A stretch of DNA of 64,000 nt. Origin: Sphaerulina vaccinii (lineage: Eukaryota; Ascomycota; Dothideomycetes; Mycosphaerellales; Mycosphaerellaceae). The notes below the pieces were generated by a model. The model was not told where the DNA came from. It did not search any database and was given only the letters and a program-made list of their open reading frames with translations. Both the position numbers and the translations under genes were made by a program. The DNA lies in assembly GCA_022570795.1 (NCBI GenBank), contig JAKUDP010000003.1, positions 1,116,001-1,180,000 of the forward strand. Direction: 5' to 3'. Below, piece by piece: positions 1 to 11,000 of the stretch. Numbering within the stretch: the stretch's first letter is position 1; each line of letters opens with the position of its first letter.

Positions 1-461
1 CCAAGGTCTGCAGCTGCGCTGGTCGAAGTGCCATCAATGCCATCCAGTCCCGTAGTCAATGGTGCAGTCATGTCGCCGATTCCAGCTGCAGCTCCAATGT
101 TCTGGAAGCCATTCGATATCTTGTCGAGCTGACGTCTAGCTGGCTTGGTCTTGCTGATCATCTTGGCGACGTTGTCCTCTGCGTTTTCGATGCCATAACC
201 TACACCATTGTCGGTCGATGAGAGGATGGAGTTGCATGCTGCTCCTTCTCCGGCTAGTTGGCGGGTCACTTTCTTTCCAGAGATGGTCTTGGCTGTGTTG
301 TCTTCTGCGTTCTCGATGCCGTAGCCAACGCCATTATCGGTAGAAGAGAGGATCGAGTTGCAAGCGGCGCCTTCACCAGCCAATTGAGGAAGTGGTGCTG
401 CCAGGACGTTGATGGAAGCACAAGCCATGATGGCAGCGAGGACTGTAGAGGTGTAGAGCAT
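1..461 (-). CDS. Secreted repeat-containing precursor (partial, C-terminus beyond window)
   Basis: The frame is open from ATG 461 to the left edge (153 codons), without introns and without a stop. Residues 1-22 form a signal peptide (hydrophobic core, end near VLAAP). Two nearly identical repeats follow, starting at Q26 and Q68 (period 42 residues). Each contains QLAGEGAACNSILSS, a glycine-rich GVGYGIENAEDN stretch and one Cys (C34, C76). A third segment starts at Q111 (QLDKISNGFQNIG) and is not a copy. The repeats are separated by basic residues (GKKVTR before Q68, KPARR before Q111), and R109-R110 is a good Kex2-type site. This layout fits a kexin-processed secreted peptide precursor; that is inference. 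An AT-rich GATAAATA stretch lies near 590. Alternative: an ordinary small secreted protein of the QLDKI type seen in Dothideomycetes. Confidence 0.8.
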   Translation of the reverse strand, partial: MLYTSTVLAAIMACASINVLAAPLPQLAGEGAACNSILSSTDNGVGYGIENAEDNTAKTISGKKVTRQLAGEGAACNSILSSTDNGVGYGIENAEDNVAKMISKTKPARRQLDKISNGFQNIGAAAGIGDMTAPLTTGLDGIDGTSTSAAADL

Positions 462-1411
462 GGTTGCGGTGCGAGATGAGTCCTGAAGGTGGAAGGAATG
501 ATGTCCTGCTGGCCTCTATGCCTTGAGTTGTTGGCTTGTGCTTGTGATAGATGTGTTGATGAGCGTCTTTGGCCATGCTGATCAAGGTCTATTTATCTGC
601 ACTTGAGAGACGACCCACGCTGGAAGGCAATTGCGTCACTGCATACCGCACCTACGCTAACCTCATTGCATAGCTCAACGACGCTGTATCGCGGCAATAA
701 TAGTGATTCTGCCGTCTATCAGCGATGTTAGCGGCCAAGCGGCAAGGTGAGGTCGGCCATGAGATACTGCTAGATCGACGTCAATGGCAATGGCCATGCT
801 TGGGAGTCACAGCGATGATCATTCTTCGCCATGTGTCAAAAACGTGCTGTTGATCAGGCCGTGGGTGAGAGAAACCGCCGTTGCTGACACGCCTGCGGCA
901 AAGAGGTTTTCCAATGCAGTGTCCTGGAATGGTAAAGATCGCTTCACTGTAGGCTTCGACCGCCTGCTTTTGCTTTTCATCTGCCGCGCTGTAGCGTAGA
1001 GAGACCTAGTGATCTGCAGATATCAGCACCACTTAGGCAATTCCGGCAATTTAAAGATTCAGGAGCCTCATGAACAGACCTCACTCTGCAGCAAAGTGAT
1101 GAGAGTCTGCATTTGAGCCGCCTGGCTATTCGGCACTCAAATGGCTTGATTTGTACTGCGTGGCTGTTGTCGCAGGCCAGTGGCAGTGACGCTTACATGG
1201 CATAAGCTTTCAGGGTGTCTCGGCAGAGCAGAGCCTGCAGAGCTCGACCTGCAGCCTCCGACGAAGAGGCGCTTCTGCATAAATAGCAAATCCAATCACA
1301 CTACCGCACCTGCAAGTAGGCGCATCTGCAAAGCATTCCTCAAGCTCACCGCAGGAATGCTTAGGTTTGCTATTGCCTCTTTACAAAGGTATACATTCGA
1401 TAGCCACGGCG
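462..1411. other. Intergenic, no supported gene
   Basis: This stretch holds the presumed promoter of the left-edge secreted gene (AT-rich box near 590). Only short open frames without codon bias, start context or splice signals are visible. No RNA gene or repeat was recognised. Confidence 0.6.
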
Positions 1412-2209
1412 TCATGCATGACAGCGATACTTCAAACGAGACTGGAATTCGAGGAAGTCCGATAGGAGCACAGGGGTTCGCAAGATCGGCTGACAATTCA
1501 CGCTAGTTCCGGTATGAATCCACCTTTCTCCAGTCTCTATAACTCGACAACAAACAACTCTATGAGGATGTTTATATGACGGTATATGCTCAGCTCGATG
1601 CTGCGATTCATACGCGACTCCTCCGGTAGGAATCCGTTGTAGTTTGAGTCCGCTAGAAAAGTCGCTTAGTCCATTTGGCGGAGCCAAACTGTAAGCCCGA
1701 CTTCACACTTCTCTGCTGCCTCTATTCTTCGAGTAGGCAAGACAAGCCGTAATATGAAAATGCTCGCAGCGTTATTTCCTACAACATTGTTCATACAAAC
1801 TAATCCGTAATATTGTTGTAGAAGGACATATTATATGCTGAAGAGGGTGGGGTTTTGGTGATGCTTAGCGTGAATTGTCAGCCGATCTTGCGAACCCCTA
1901 TGGGAGAATAACAAGCCCTACTCGTAGTAGCATGTACATTGTCCCGATGCAGTCTCGGATGACAGGGAACAAATCTTTCAATGGCTGTGCCTTTTCGGGA
2001 CCGATGACATTGACGCCACGTCGCTTCAATAATTCTCTCTCCATGAATCGATTGTGCATCCTGAGTAACAGTTCTGGTGCCAAAATTGGATCCAGCAGCC
2101 AGTTGTGCGCTACCATGTAGTGCTTTCCGGACGAGACACACAAGACCCTCAGACGAGCTCCGTAACGAACGCAGGTCTGCGCTACTAAGGGTCGCGGTAC
2201 TGTGCGCAC
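1412..2209 (-). pseudogene. Possible open frame split by the MITE-like element
   Basis: On the minus strand a 103-codon frame (2209 to 1898) runs to the element and hits TAG made by the element's own terminal TAGGGG. If the 430-bp element and one 8-bp flank copy are ignored (438 nt, a multiple of 3), the frame continues as PSDFLEFQSRLKYRCHA and stops at 1412. The product is not recognised; the segment GKHYMVAHNWLLD faintly recalls a BRCT domain, but this is weak. A 103-codon frame can occur by chance, so this may not be a gene at all. Confidence 0.25.
1471..1900. mobile_element. MITE-like non-autonomous DNA transposon, 430 bp
   Basis: A 34-bp perfect terminal inverted repeat is present: 1472-1505 is the reverse complement of 1866-1899, and the outermost bases give ends CAGGGG and TAGGGG. 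The interior (about 360 bp) has no transposase. The 8 bp flanking each end (TAGGAGCA at 1463-1470, TGGGAGAA at 1901-1908) match at 6 of 8 positions. That suits a decayed 8-bp target-site duplication, and the CAGGG-type ends plus 8-bp duplication are typical of hAT elements. The repeats are directly seen; the hAT assignment is inferred. No second copy was noticed in the window. Confidence 0.7.
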
Positions 2210-3085
2210 GAGTGCAGTGCAATACTTCGAAGATGGCTAGGGTTGCGAGAAAAACTTCTTGTCGTGCAGAAGGAAGGCACGACGGGCAGTTGCTCCTTCC
2301 TCGCGAATAGCACGACCAACGTCACCTCTTCCACAGCCGTGCTCAATCTCACCATTCGTCCAGTCACTCGTTGCACAACCACTCCCCTCGTGTAGAAACA
2401 AGGATAATCTCCAGACAATACTGCGGCCTGGGCCAGGACTAAAGTCTCGCACCTCAATGCGTCCGCTTATAGGTCAGCTGCGCGCGTCCAAAGTGTGCTT
2501 GATATCCTTCACGATCCTCTTGAATGGCAGCGCATCAAATGTGCCATGTACGTCCATCAGTCAGGGTGTTGTGGCATCGTGGTGGTCGGAACGCAGGAGG
2601 GTGCAAGAGCTTTGGGAGGCCATGTGGATCGAAGGGCAAGTGGCGAATGCTGGGCATGTCTTCTTGTCGAAGTACTGTCTGCAGACAATGCCTTCTTTTG
2701 CACGAGCTCGATGTCGCTGGACGTGGAGGTGATGAACGATGTTCGTTGGGATTACGACGAGACGGGAGTCTCGAGAGTTCAGGGCCTCGATCAGCGCACG
2801 TGCGCCACTCCACGTCACTTGGCACCTGCGACACAAATTTTATTAGAAACACCACCTTGTTGATTATTGTCTTCCACTGTAACACTTGTCATCCAGCACT
2901 TCACGACACGAACTCGAGATTTGCCATCGCGACTGGCAGATTACACGCGCTCAGCGGCACCAAAATCTCCCTGCTTCGTCACGACTTCCCTTATCAGCCT
3001 GCAAAGACAATCACACATCACGGGCAAGCAGATCGTGATCGTGTGTCCGATGACAGACTCCCATTGAAGAATCCGTAACATTTCT
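2210..3085. other. Gene-poor DNA, possible decayed coding sequence
   Basis: Overlapping open frames occur on both strands (for example 2185-2457 minus and 2524-3078 plus), but none has a recognisable domain, credible codon use or flanking splice signals. The minus-strand frames could be the upstream part of the relic interrupted at 1471-1900. No confident feature. Confidence 0.4.
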
Positions 3086-3535
3086 ATGCGTCCAGAAGAC
3101 CTTCTACGAGCCCTCTCCAAGCCTCAGAAGTGAGAGATATTCAATCCCTAGCAATCCCGTTCCACTTGCTGACCAGAAACTGGTAAAGGCCCAGATAACA
3201 TCAGCTACTTGCTGATCGACCCGTACTACTCCTTTCATACCACTAGAATCATACCCCTTCACAACCCGATACTTCCGCCGGGTATCGGAGACTCCATCGC
3301 CACGAACAGAACATAGTCGTCAACATTCCCCGCCGCAAGAGCTCTTTTATTGTCCTCTGTACGAGACCTCCCTAACGTCGACCACGGTCGTCTACCCATA
3401 CAAAACCGCTTGCTGCTGGCGAAAGCCAGCCTCCACGAAAGACAGAAGGGTGTGGGCTTTCTCTCCTCAAGCGAACTTGAGACACTCGCTGAGGCAGCAG
3501 ATAGTGCTATCACAGCATTCCGACGTCAAGGTTAG
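3086..3535 (+). CDS. Small ORF immediately upstream of SPE2 (uORF or short gene)
   Basis: ATG 3086 starts MRPEDLLRALSKPQ, followed by a GTGAGA donor at 3130. Splicing to TCAG at 3204 (75 nt, with a GCTGAC branch-like site) continues in frame as NYLLIDPYYSFHTTRI and onward. The same frame meets one TAG at 3314-3316. This can be avoided by a 60-nt intron (GTATCG at 3282 to AG at 3341), after which the frame runs as SVRDLPNVDHGRLPIQN to TAG 3533-3535. The product would be about 104 residues with no known domain. The stop lies only 48 nt before the SPE2 ATG at 3584, leaving no room for a separate promoter, so it is probably in the SPE2 leader. AdoMet decarboxylase mRNAs of plants and animals carry polyamine-responsive uORFs; extension to this fungus is inference. 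Confidence 0.35.
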
Positions 3536-3583
3536 GACCTTTCTACGGCTTCAATAACCCCGCCATAAGAGCAAGGCTTGGAA

Positions 3584-5140
3584 ATGGTGAACATTTCAAT
3601 CCCACCCAACTATACCAACTCGCCTTCGTCATTGAGTGGCACACCACATTGGACCATCAATCGAGACATTACTGCTCTCGATCTTGACTCCAGCAATGCA
3701 TTCGAAGGGCCAGAGAAGCTTTTGGAAGTATGGTTTACTGAGTCGGATAAGGCCTTGCCAGCATCCGCTGCGCCAAATGGCCTCAAGGCTGTCTCGCAGG
3801 ACACATGGAAGGAGATGCTAGATCTCGTGAACTGCAAGGTGTTGTCAGTCATCGAGTCGGGCAATGTCGATGCGTACTTGCTCTCCGAGTCGAGCATGTT
3901 CGTGTTCAAACACAAACTTGTGCTTAAGACCTGCGGTACCACTACGCTCCTTCGTGGACTGCCACGTATGCTCGAGATAGCAGTTCTGGAGGCTGGGTTC
4001 CCATCTGTGCAAGCTAGCATGCCCCAGGGCACTACTGCAGCTGCCAAGCCACATCGCGTGTTCTACAGTCGCAAGAATTTCTTGTTTCCCGATCAGCAGA
4101 AAGGACCACACCGGAGCTGGCGGGATGAGGTACGGTACCTTGACAAGATGTTCCTAGGTGGCAGTGCATACATGATTGGCAAGATGAACGGCGAACATTG
4201 GTATCTCTACATTACTGGACCCGGCACTGAACTCACGCCGCCATCGACGCCACAAAGCGAGCTGTTCCAGACTCCTACTCAGCAGATGACTCTGCCCGAG
4301 AAAGGAAGACACATGCCGGATAACGAGGCAAGTGATGAGACCTTGGAGATCCTCATGACCGATCTGGAGGAGCAGAATGCTAGGAAGTTTTATCTCGAAG
4401 ACGCCAGCACCATTGCGCAAGACAACATTCGCAGCTCTCACTTAGCACGCAAGGATGCCATCTCACACCTTGGTGTCATCCAGGAGCACAACAACTCCGA
4501 CCCAAGTATCTCTGGCAATACTCTTGTTACCGGAAGTGACGATGCAAGTTTCGATGTCTTCGCTCAGACTGCCAAAGAGCATGCAGAACTTAGCTCCGAG
4601 GAGGACGAGCCCCTGACCTTTGCTGAAGAGCTCAGTACTGAAGGTCACACACTCGGAACGGTGGTCACAGAAGCTTGCGGTCTTGCAGACGTCTATCCTG
4701 CTTCGAAGTATCCAGATGCGCGCATCGACTCATACCTTTTCACGCCATGCGGCTATTCTGCGAACGGAGTTGTCCCGATTCCTGGCGATGCAGAGAACAC
4801 CCATTACTGGACAGTTCACGTTACTCCCGAGCCACAGTGCTCGTATGCCAGCTTCGAGACAAACGTGCCAACGCGAAAGAGTGGCCGTACCACTGTCGAT
4901 GTCGTTCAGCAAGTTGTTAGCATATTCAAGCCTGGTCGTTTCAGCGTCACTCTCTTCGAGGCTAAGGAGGGTCTCGAGAACGGCAATGCAAAGAATGACA
5001 AGCGCATGGATCGGATCAAGGGCTACAAGCGTATTGATCGCGTGGTGCATGACCTCGAAGGCTACGAGCTCGTCTTTAGGTACTTCGAGCGTGATGGCTG
5101 GTTGGGGGGTGCACCGCGTCTTGGTGAGCACTCGCCATAG
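3584..5140 (+). CDS. SPE2: S-adenosylmethionine decarboxylase proenzyme
   Basis: A single exon of 518 residues from ATG 3584 encodes the pyruvoyl enzyme that decarboxylates AdoMet to supply aminopropyl groups for spermidine and spermine. The family signature FEGPEKLLEVWF is near residue 44. The self-cleavage site is at LSESSMFV, where E102/S103 is the bond that generates the pyruvoyl group. The acid/base Cys lies in VLKTCGTTTLL. The Ser and His that assist processing lie in CGYSANGV and YWTVHVTPE. It is longer than animal enzymes (about 335) because of an acidic, Ser-rich insert (about residues 225-370) between the two halves of the fold, as in other filamentous fungi. A small ORF ends 48 nt upstream and may regulate translation. 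Confidence 0.95.
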   Translation: MVNISIPPNYTNSPSSLSGTPHWTINRDITALDLDSSNAFEGPEKLLEVWFTESDKALPASAAPNGLKAVSQDTWKEMLDLVNCKVLSVIESGNVDAYLLSESSMFVFKHKLVLKTCGTTTLLRGLPRMLEIAVLEAGFPSVQASMPQGTTAAAKPHRVFYSRKNFLFPDQQKGPHRSWRDEVRYLDKMFLGGSAYMIGKMNGEHWYLYITGPGTELTPPSTPQSELFQTPTQQMTLPEKGRHMPDNEASDETLEILMTDLEEQNARKFYLEDASTIAQDNIRSSHLARKDAISHLGVIQEHNNSDPSISGNTLVTGSDDASFDVFAQTAKEHAELSSEEDEPLTFAEELSTEGHTLGTVVTEACGLADVYPASKYPDARIDSYLFTPCGYSANGVVPIPGDAENTHYWTVHVTPEPQCSYASFETNVPTRKSGRTTVDVVQQVVSIFKPGRFSVTLFEAKEGLENGNAKNDKRMDRIKGYKRIDRVVHDLEGYELVFRYFERDGWLGGAPRLGEHSP

Positions 5141-6421
5141 GTGGAGCATGGGCGAGAGGGGGAGACGGTAAGCTGGTAGAGTGATGGTAATTGTCTTATC
5201 TCCTTGATTAGAGTACTGTTTTGCAATGTTCGATAGCTGATTTAGATGTTTCTGCGAGCTGCGCGGTGGCCAATGTCCCTGACCCATACCTCATTTCAGC
5301 CCCACTACGTCCTCTTCTTCGGGTGCACATATGATCAGCCATGTATCGCTGAGATCGATCGTCGCCGCAGTGCGCATCTGCCTCCAGACAACTGCTGACT
5401 TCGACGCTGGCTAGCTGTGACTCGACACGGACACTCTGTTGAAGTCTCTGTTCCTGGTGCCAGATTCTCTCGGTTCCGCAGGCTCGTTGCCTAGTGCTCT
5501 GGCTAGGACCAACGAGTAGAAGGACGCAATCTCAATCAGCACTTGTATATGCACCTCTATTCTCCATGATCGTCCTCGTCTCTAGCATAGCCAACATGAT
5601 GCGCATGGGACCAACTTTCTTGACCGCCTGCCCAATTTGGACGGCATCAGGCCACCGGCTCGCAGTCTTCCACCTCTTTCGAGCACACCTCAGTCTTGGT
5701 GCTCAACTCTGAAAGCACACCGTAGCAGTGAGATAGGTCGAAGTGGCCTTCTCCTGTGAGGCCTGCATGAAGATCGTCTTCACTGCAACTGCTGGGATGC
5801 ATAGGTGCAGATCTTAAGTGCTTTGCTGCCATTCTGCTGACTTTGTCGGAAGGCTGGTCCGGCGAGAATCGTTGGGACTTCTATATATGCGCTGTCAGAG
5901 AACGCGGGACATAGTGAATGCAGCTGGTCGATCGTGGCGTTGTGCGGCACAGACAGTGAGCCACATGGACATGTAGCGCAGTAGATGGAGGCAGTATCAG
6001 TGGTTAGCTGCAGTTGCAGATGAGGCCAGCTCAATTTCGTGAATAGCCAAGATTTTGTCGATTCAGCCAGGCTCGAAGAGATTGCCTATTGCCCCTGCTG
6101 CATGCCAGCCTTCCGCTACCAATTGCATACAGTAGATCGCTCTGAGTGCGAGAGACATCCAAAACATGGCGGGTCTGCAGTGCGGTTTCTCTGTCTCTGA
6201 ATGATATCCTGTTAGCGGACCAGCGAGCCACGAATGGTGTTGTATTGAACGAAGAAGCCGACGACGATCGATCTCCCTCGCTCCGGACGGTTGATACAGC
6301 TGGTCGCAGTTGCATGAACAGAGAAAGAGCGAGAACATTGTACTTTTTCGTAGCTCATGGCTTCGTATATGTACGTAACTTCATTTTGCACCGAGGGTAT
6401 CATTATACAGCAGATGCGCAA
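5141..6421. other. Intergenic, no confident gene
   Basis: No recognisable domain was found. On the minus strand two short cysteine-containing frames (5780-6034, and 5647-5832 ending in EVCSKEVEDCEPVA) lie near a TATATA box at about 5885. A signal-peptide-like start MFWMSLALRAIYC occurs at about 6168. I could not join these into a consistent gene model. The segment also holds the 3' ends of the flanking convergent genes. Confidence 0.45.
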
Positions 6422-8032
6422 CTAGTATCCTCCTCTTGAAGTAATGGGCATGGGAGGAGGACCCATATTAGATGGAACTATCGGCGGAGGTCCCATACTT
6501 CCACCAGGTGAAGGCGTAAAGTTGTCAAAGAAGATGGGCGCAATGAATCCAGCCAGCTCTCGTATATCCGCTACCATCTCCGCTGGCCGCTCCCAGGCAG
6601 CGAAACACACGCTACCAGAGCGTCGGCGTATCATTGCGACTTGATGGTATGACTCTGCCCACTGCGTGCCCGGTGGTCCACCAGTCTGGTCCGCGAAGTG
6701 TGAGATCGCCAGAGGTACGTGACTGTGGGATCTCCAAAGCTTGGGAATCATGGGCGCTGAGTTCATGAGCCATCGCAGAGCGACTTCTGGGCCAGGGAGC
6801 CAGTATAGCATGCACCAGTCTATCAGCGCTGTAGGCGTCCATGGATCTTCGGTGACTCCGTCCGCGCTGCCTGGACTGTTCCCACCACGTGAGGAAGGCT
6901 TTATGGCATCGTAGACATGAGCCAGGAGGCCGGTAGGAGAGTCGCAAAGAGCGTATGATACTGTTTGCGGTCTTTCGAGCGTAAGTGGCTGTGCGCCTGG
7001 AGTCTGAGGAGGAGAGTATCCGGAGGGAGATGCAGGCATCGAGTTGGGAGGCTGTTGCATATAGCCATATGTTGTTCTGTCCACTGTCAGCGGCGATCGA
7101 GCGTAAAGAAGTGCCATCCGAACTGACCTTGGATCTGGAACATCCGGATTTGCAGTATGTATAGCTAGGCAGCTCTCGCCATGTGTGAGTGCCATCAGAC
7201 GGCAGATGTTGAAGCCCCTAATTCGGATGTCAGCCAAATCTGCCTTCTAGAAAGTCGAAATAAATGCTTCGCGCTTGATCGAAGTACTTCGGAGACAACT
7301 TACCACCCGCTTCCTGTCGCAATGTATCTCGGATACCCGAGCGCTTTCATCAAGGCGTCAAACAGTTCTGCTGTCGAAGCTATGTTGTTGCCCTCCTCGG
7401 CAACCATGTCGCTGAAACCAAAGCCTGGTATGCTAGGCACTACGACATGGAATGACGGTACATTCTCATTACCTCTAGGAGGCGTAGATACAGGATTTGT
7501 GAGCCCCTCGATCATATGTGAGACTCCAATGAAGCTTTCTGGCCATCCTAGAACAAGACATGTCAGACTAGAACCAGTGCGTTGCGATACTTTGGAGCAA
7601 AGGGCAATACTCACCATGACAGAATATGATTGATATAGCATTTGGCGACATAGACCGCTTATGCACATAGTGTAACCGCGTACCTTGTATCACTACACGA
7701 TATTGCGGCAGTGTGTCGTTGTAATGTGCCTGTCGAGCGTCAGCGTGACAGTTCGACGATCTCCTTAGCTTTGTTGAGCAGCTTACCTCTCGGGTCCGCC
7801 AATCGTACTCCTCCGTCCAATGGTCGATGATGGGCTCCAAGTCTGCTTTGCCAACTCCAAACCCCCATCGCGCAGGTTGTCGACTTCGTGGCTCACGAGG
7901 CAGGCGTGTAAGGTCCAATTTCTTCCTCGTCAAATCAAGATATCTCTGAGAGACATGCATGCGATATGGCAAGATAACATTGGCCGCAGCTGATGGAGAC
8001 CGTCCACTTGAAGACGAGTTGATTGAGGCCAT
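6422..8032 (-). CDS. Epoxide-hydrolase-like alpha/beta hydrolase with altered active site
   Basis: Five exons are inferred: 8032-7787, 7729-7615, 7547-7304, 7217-7128 and 7076-6422 (449 aa). The last intron (51 nt, open in frame) may be retained. The N-terminus is an EHN domain (PYRMHVSQRYLDL, ending DHWTEEYDWR). The oxyanion-hole motif H120-G-W-P is intact. Microsomal-type epoxide hydrolases use an Asp nucleophile in GGDWG and a His in GHFAxxE. Here these read G199-S-G-W-G (Asp replaced by Gly201) and V-C389-F-A-A-W-E (His replaced by Cys). Both changes are seen directly in the bases and do not depend on uncertain splicing, except that W202 spans a junction. Epoxide hydrolysis by the usual covalent mechanism is therefore unlikely. 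The C-terminus is a proline/glycine-rich tail. It could be a pseudoenzyme or an enzyme with another activity. Confidence 0.75.
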
Positions 8033-11000
8033 CCAGGTAGTCGACCAGTGTGTTCCAGCATCAAGCCTTCGATGCTCCTATAAGATTGGTGTTGTGTCGA
8101 AAGCAATCGTTGGCGGAGTCCTCCAATGCGTGGTAAATGAGAACGTGCGTCCGGGCTATATTCGTCTTAGTGAGAGCTGTATCAGCATGTTCTAGTGTCC
8201 GTCAATGTAATGGCCTCGGAGCTCTAAGTGGTCGTAGTCGTAAGGATCATAAGATCTTGAGTGCTGCAACAGTGAAGTTGCAACGCCTGAGGTCTCATAT
8301 CCATATGAAGGTCTCCTCAGGCAGACGTCTGCAGTCATGGCTCAACAACCTAGGGATGGCCGAACATGCAGAAGTTTGACAGATGTGAGATAGCTGCCGG
8401 GATAGAAGAGTATCGGCGTGTCCGGTAACGCACGGTCCCAGGGACTTTGGCAGTGCTTGTCACACTTCTGAGCCAAGTGCTCCTTCTTGAACAGCTACAA
8501 CGACTTGCCATTGGCTGGATGGCGCAATTGACCAGCTGCCGTGATCGACAAGTGCCTGTCCGTCTCCTTGCAAAGCCTTCTCTGTTTGGAATATGAGCCA
8601 CATATGGCACGCGACGCCTCACATATCGCTCGATGCTGTGGCAGTGCTCCTCCACAATGCTAGTCGCCACAGTTAGCTCTAGGCTTGTCATGTTGGCATT
8701 TCACAGAAGAAGTTGGCTCCGCGAGCATTTAGCTCTCACGGGTTCCTGGACTTCCATCCGTAGCTTCACTGGCTTCGGTAGATTTCGACACATCGGTAAC
8801 GTCTGCCTCTTTGCCCTCATTGCTGCTTTTCAATTGGTTTCTAGCTCTGATGATCAGCCTTATAGCGGCTCTCATTCTCAACGCTTCCGGCACGCATCGT
8901 GACACTGTCGACCGTAAAGAGACCGAAGCCGAGATCCGCTGAGCCTAGTTCCATTCCTGTGTTCTTGTAGCTATATGTCGTGTGCTTGCCTGGAATGCCG
9001 GGGAGCATGTCAAGAGTGCAGAAGCTGCGCCGCTGGTCTCATCATGCACGACCGGTCCAGCATGGAGCCAACTCTGCCAAGCAGTCCGTCGTACTCGTGG
9101 TGATGCGGCATGTGGAGTGTAGTGCAGCTGTTCTGGGATGACAGATTATTGAATAGCAGATTGCTGGGTACGTTTGGCGATAGTCTGGCGTCGATCGGAT
9201 GGATTGCCGAGTGTGATTCAAAGTTCCAACTGCAGAACTTCTCCAGCTGTGCCACATCACTAGCCACGATACGAGCAATAGTGGCTGTGCTCAGGTGGGT
9301 CAGGTACATGATCTTCATGTGAAAACCCTCAGAAGAGAATGCGTTGCCGTGACTTCTCCAGAACCAACTCAGCCGCCTTTCGCTTAGCGCTTACCTGGAC
9401 GCACGAACGAGTGAAAAATTCGCCGCCGATTGCTTGACTAGCTATCCACCTGCGCCGCATACCTCAGAGACGTTTCTGCAGGTGTCAGCGGAGCAGGTCT
9501 AGACCCAGCTAACATCTGCATCTCAGCTGAGACATACGTAGATGCCGCGCTCTCCCGTACTTAACATCGCGAACACTGTGCTCTACAGAGAAGCTTGGCG
9601 CAACACTTACCGTTTTGACGGAAATGCACCTGCCTGAATAGTTCTGGTCTGCTTCGTCTGTTGAACAAGATTGATCAGTAGGCGAATTCCTGCCACCGGC
9701 ACTCTGAAGCTTCCACTCTTCTTAAGCCTCTGTGCTCTTCCACCCGCTGTGAGACAAGCCACCTGTGCACCGCCGGGACATTTGGTTAGAGAGCTACTGT
9801 GCTGTGGTTGTGTGGCTCGTACAGGTTGACATCATGCTTCCAGATATCTCCTTAGCCATCAACGTTACATTTCTTACCACTGACATCAGCCTGAGTAGAA
9901 CTGTTTGGTACTCCATCGAACCTAAGCAGGTAGCTCGAAAGCGGGTATATGTGGGCGCGCCCTTCAGTCACTTTTTCAACGGGTCATGGTCGAGCTGCAA
10001 TTGCAAGGTCGATATCCGATCATCCGTATTGGTGCGAGTAGTGGAACACCGAGGGTAGATTGCTGTTGAGAAGTCCAAATTGTTCAAGTTGCGGGTCAAT
10101 GCTTGGAGCGAGACTCCCTCACACCTCCACGTAAGGAAGCTCGCGCGGAGATCTTCCATGGCGATGGATTTTGTGATAGGCAGTGTCGCTGAGGTCCAGT
10201 TGATCCTCGGCCAGCGTGGTCGACGCTGCCCAGGCAGAAGAAGCACTTTTGCAAAAGGGCGACGTTCCCCAGATGCTGTCGCCTTGCGTCGGAGCCATTT
10301 CCAGCATGGCACTGAAGCTCATCCTCCATGTCCTTGCAAGTTGTAGGAACCCTTCGCGAAGTTGGGTTGGGCTCTTCACTCTCACATTCGTGAAGAATGT
10401 CCTCACTCGTGTGTCTCCATAGATCGTGATGTGGTACCCCATCGGACTAAGTTAGGTAGTCAGGCAGGCGTGTGAGGGCACGTAGTCGTCCCGGATCGAG
10501 CTCTGTTCGCAAGCTCGATTTTAGGCCAGTCGTATAAGATATCGTGCGAGCAATAGAAAGTCGGCACTTGCTGTTGAGGAGGCAGAAGAGATGCTACAAC
10601 TTGTACGCGTTTCGTATGGACCTCCTACTTTGACTGTGCGAAGAGGTTCCATTCGTTCGAGATCATGGCTTGTTGGTTGTTGGCTATCGAGAAATGGCCT
10701 CGGTGGTGTGTCGAAAACATTGAAAACAAGTATCCTTTGCGCGGAACTCTCCATGGCCTGTGTGTTCACAGACTTTGATCGCCGACTCGGGGCAGATTGC
10801 ACGAGGAAGTTTCACGTTCAAAGTGATTCGGTAGGAAGAATCGTAAGGTGATGTTCGAGAGATGCCTCACTTGTTGCCTTGAATCGGAGTGAGTTCCGAT
10901 ATTGTTGTGGAGGCTCGTTCTTCATAACCTTCGTAAAGTCCTTCGACAGCTCGAACTGGAAACCTGGCCAGTTGTAGGTCACCAGTAGAGTGTGGAAACC

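Noticed and set aside
2524..3078. 184-codon plus-strand frame
   Set aside because: No domain, poor codon texture, no promoter or splice context; region appears non-coding or decayed.
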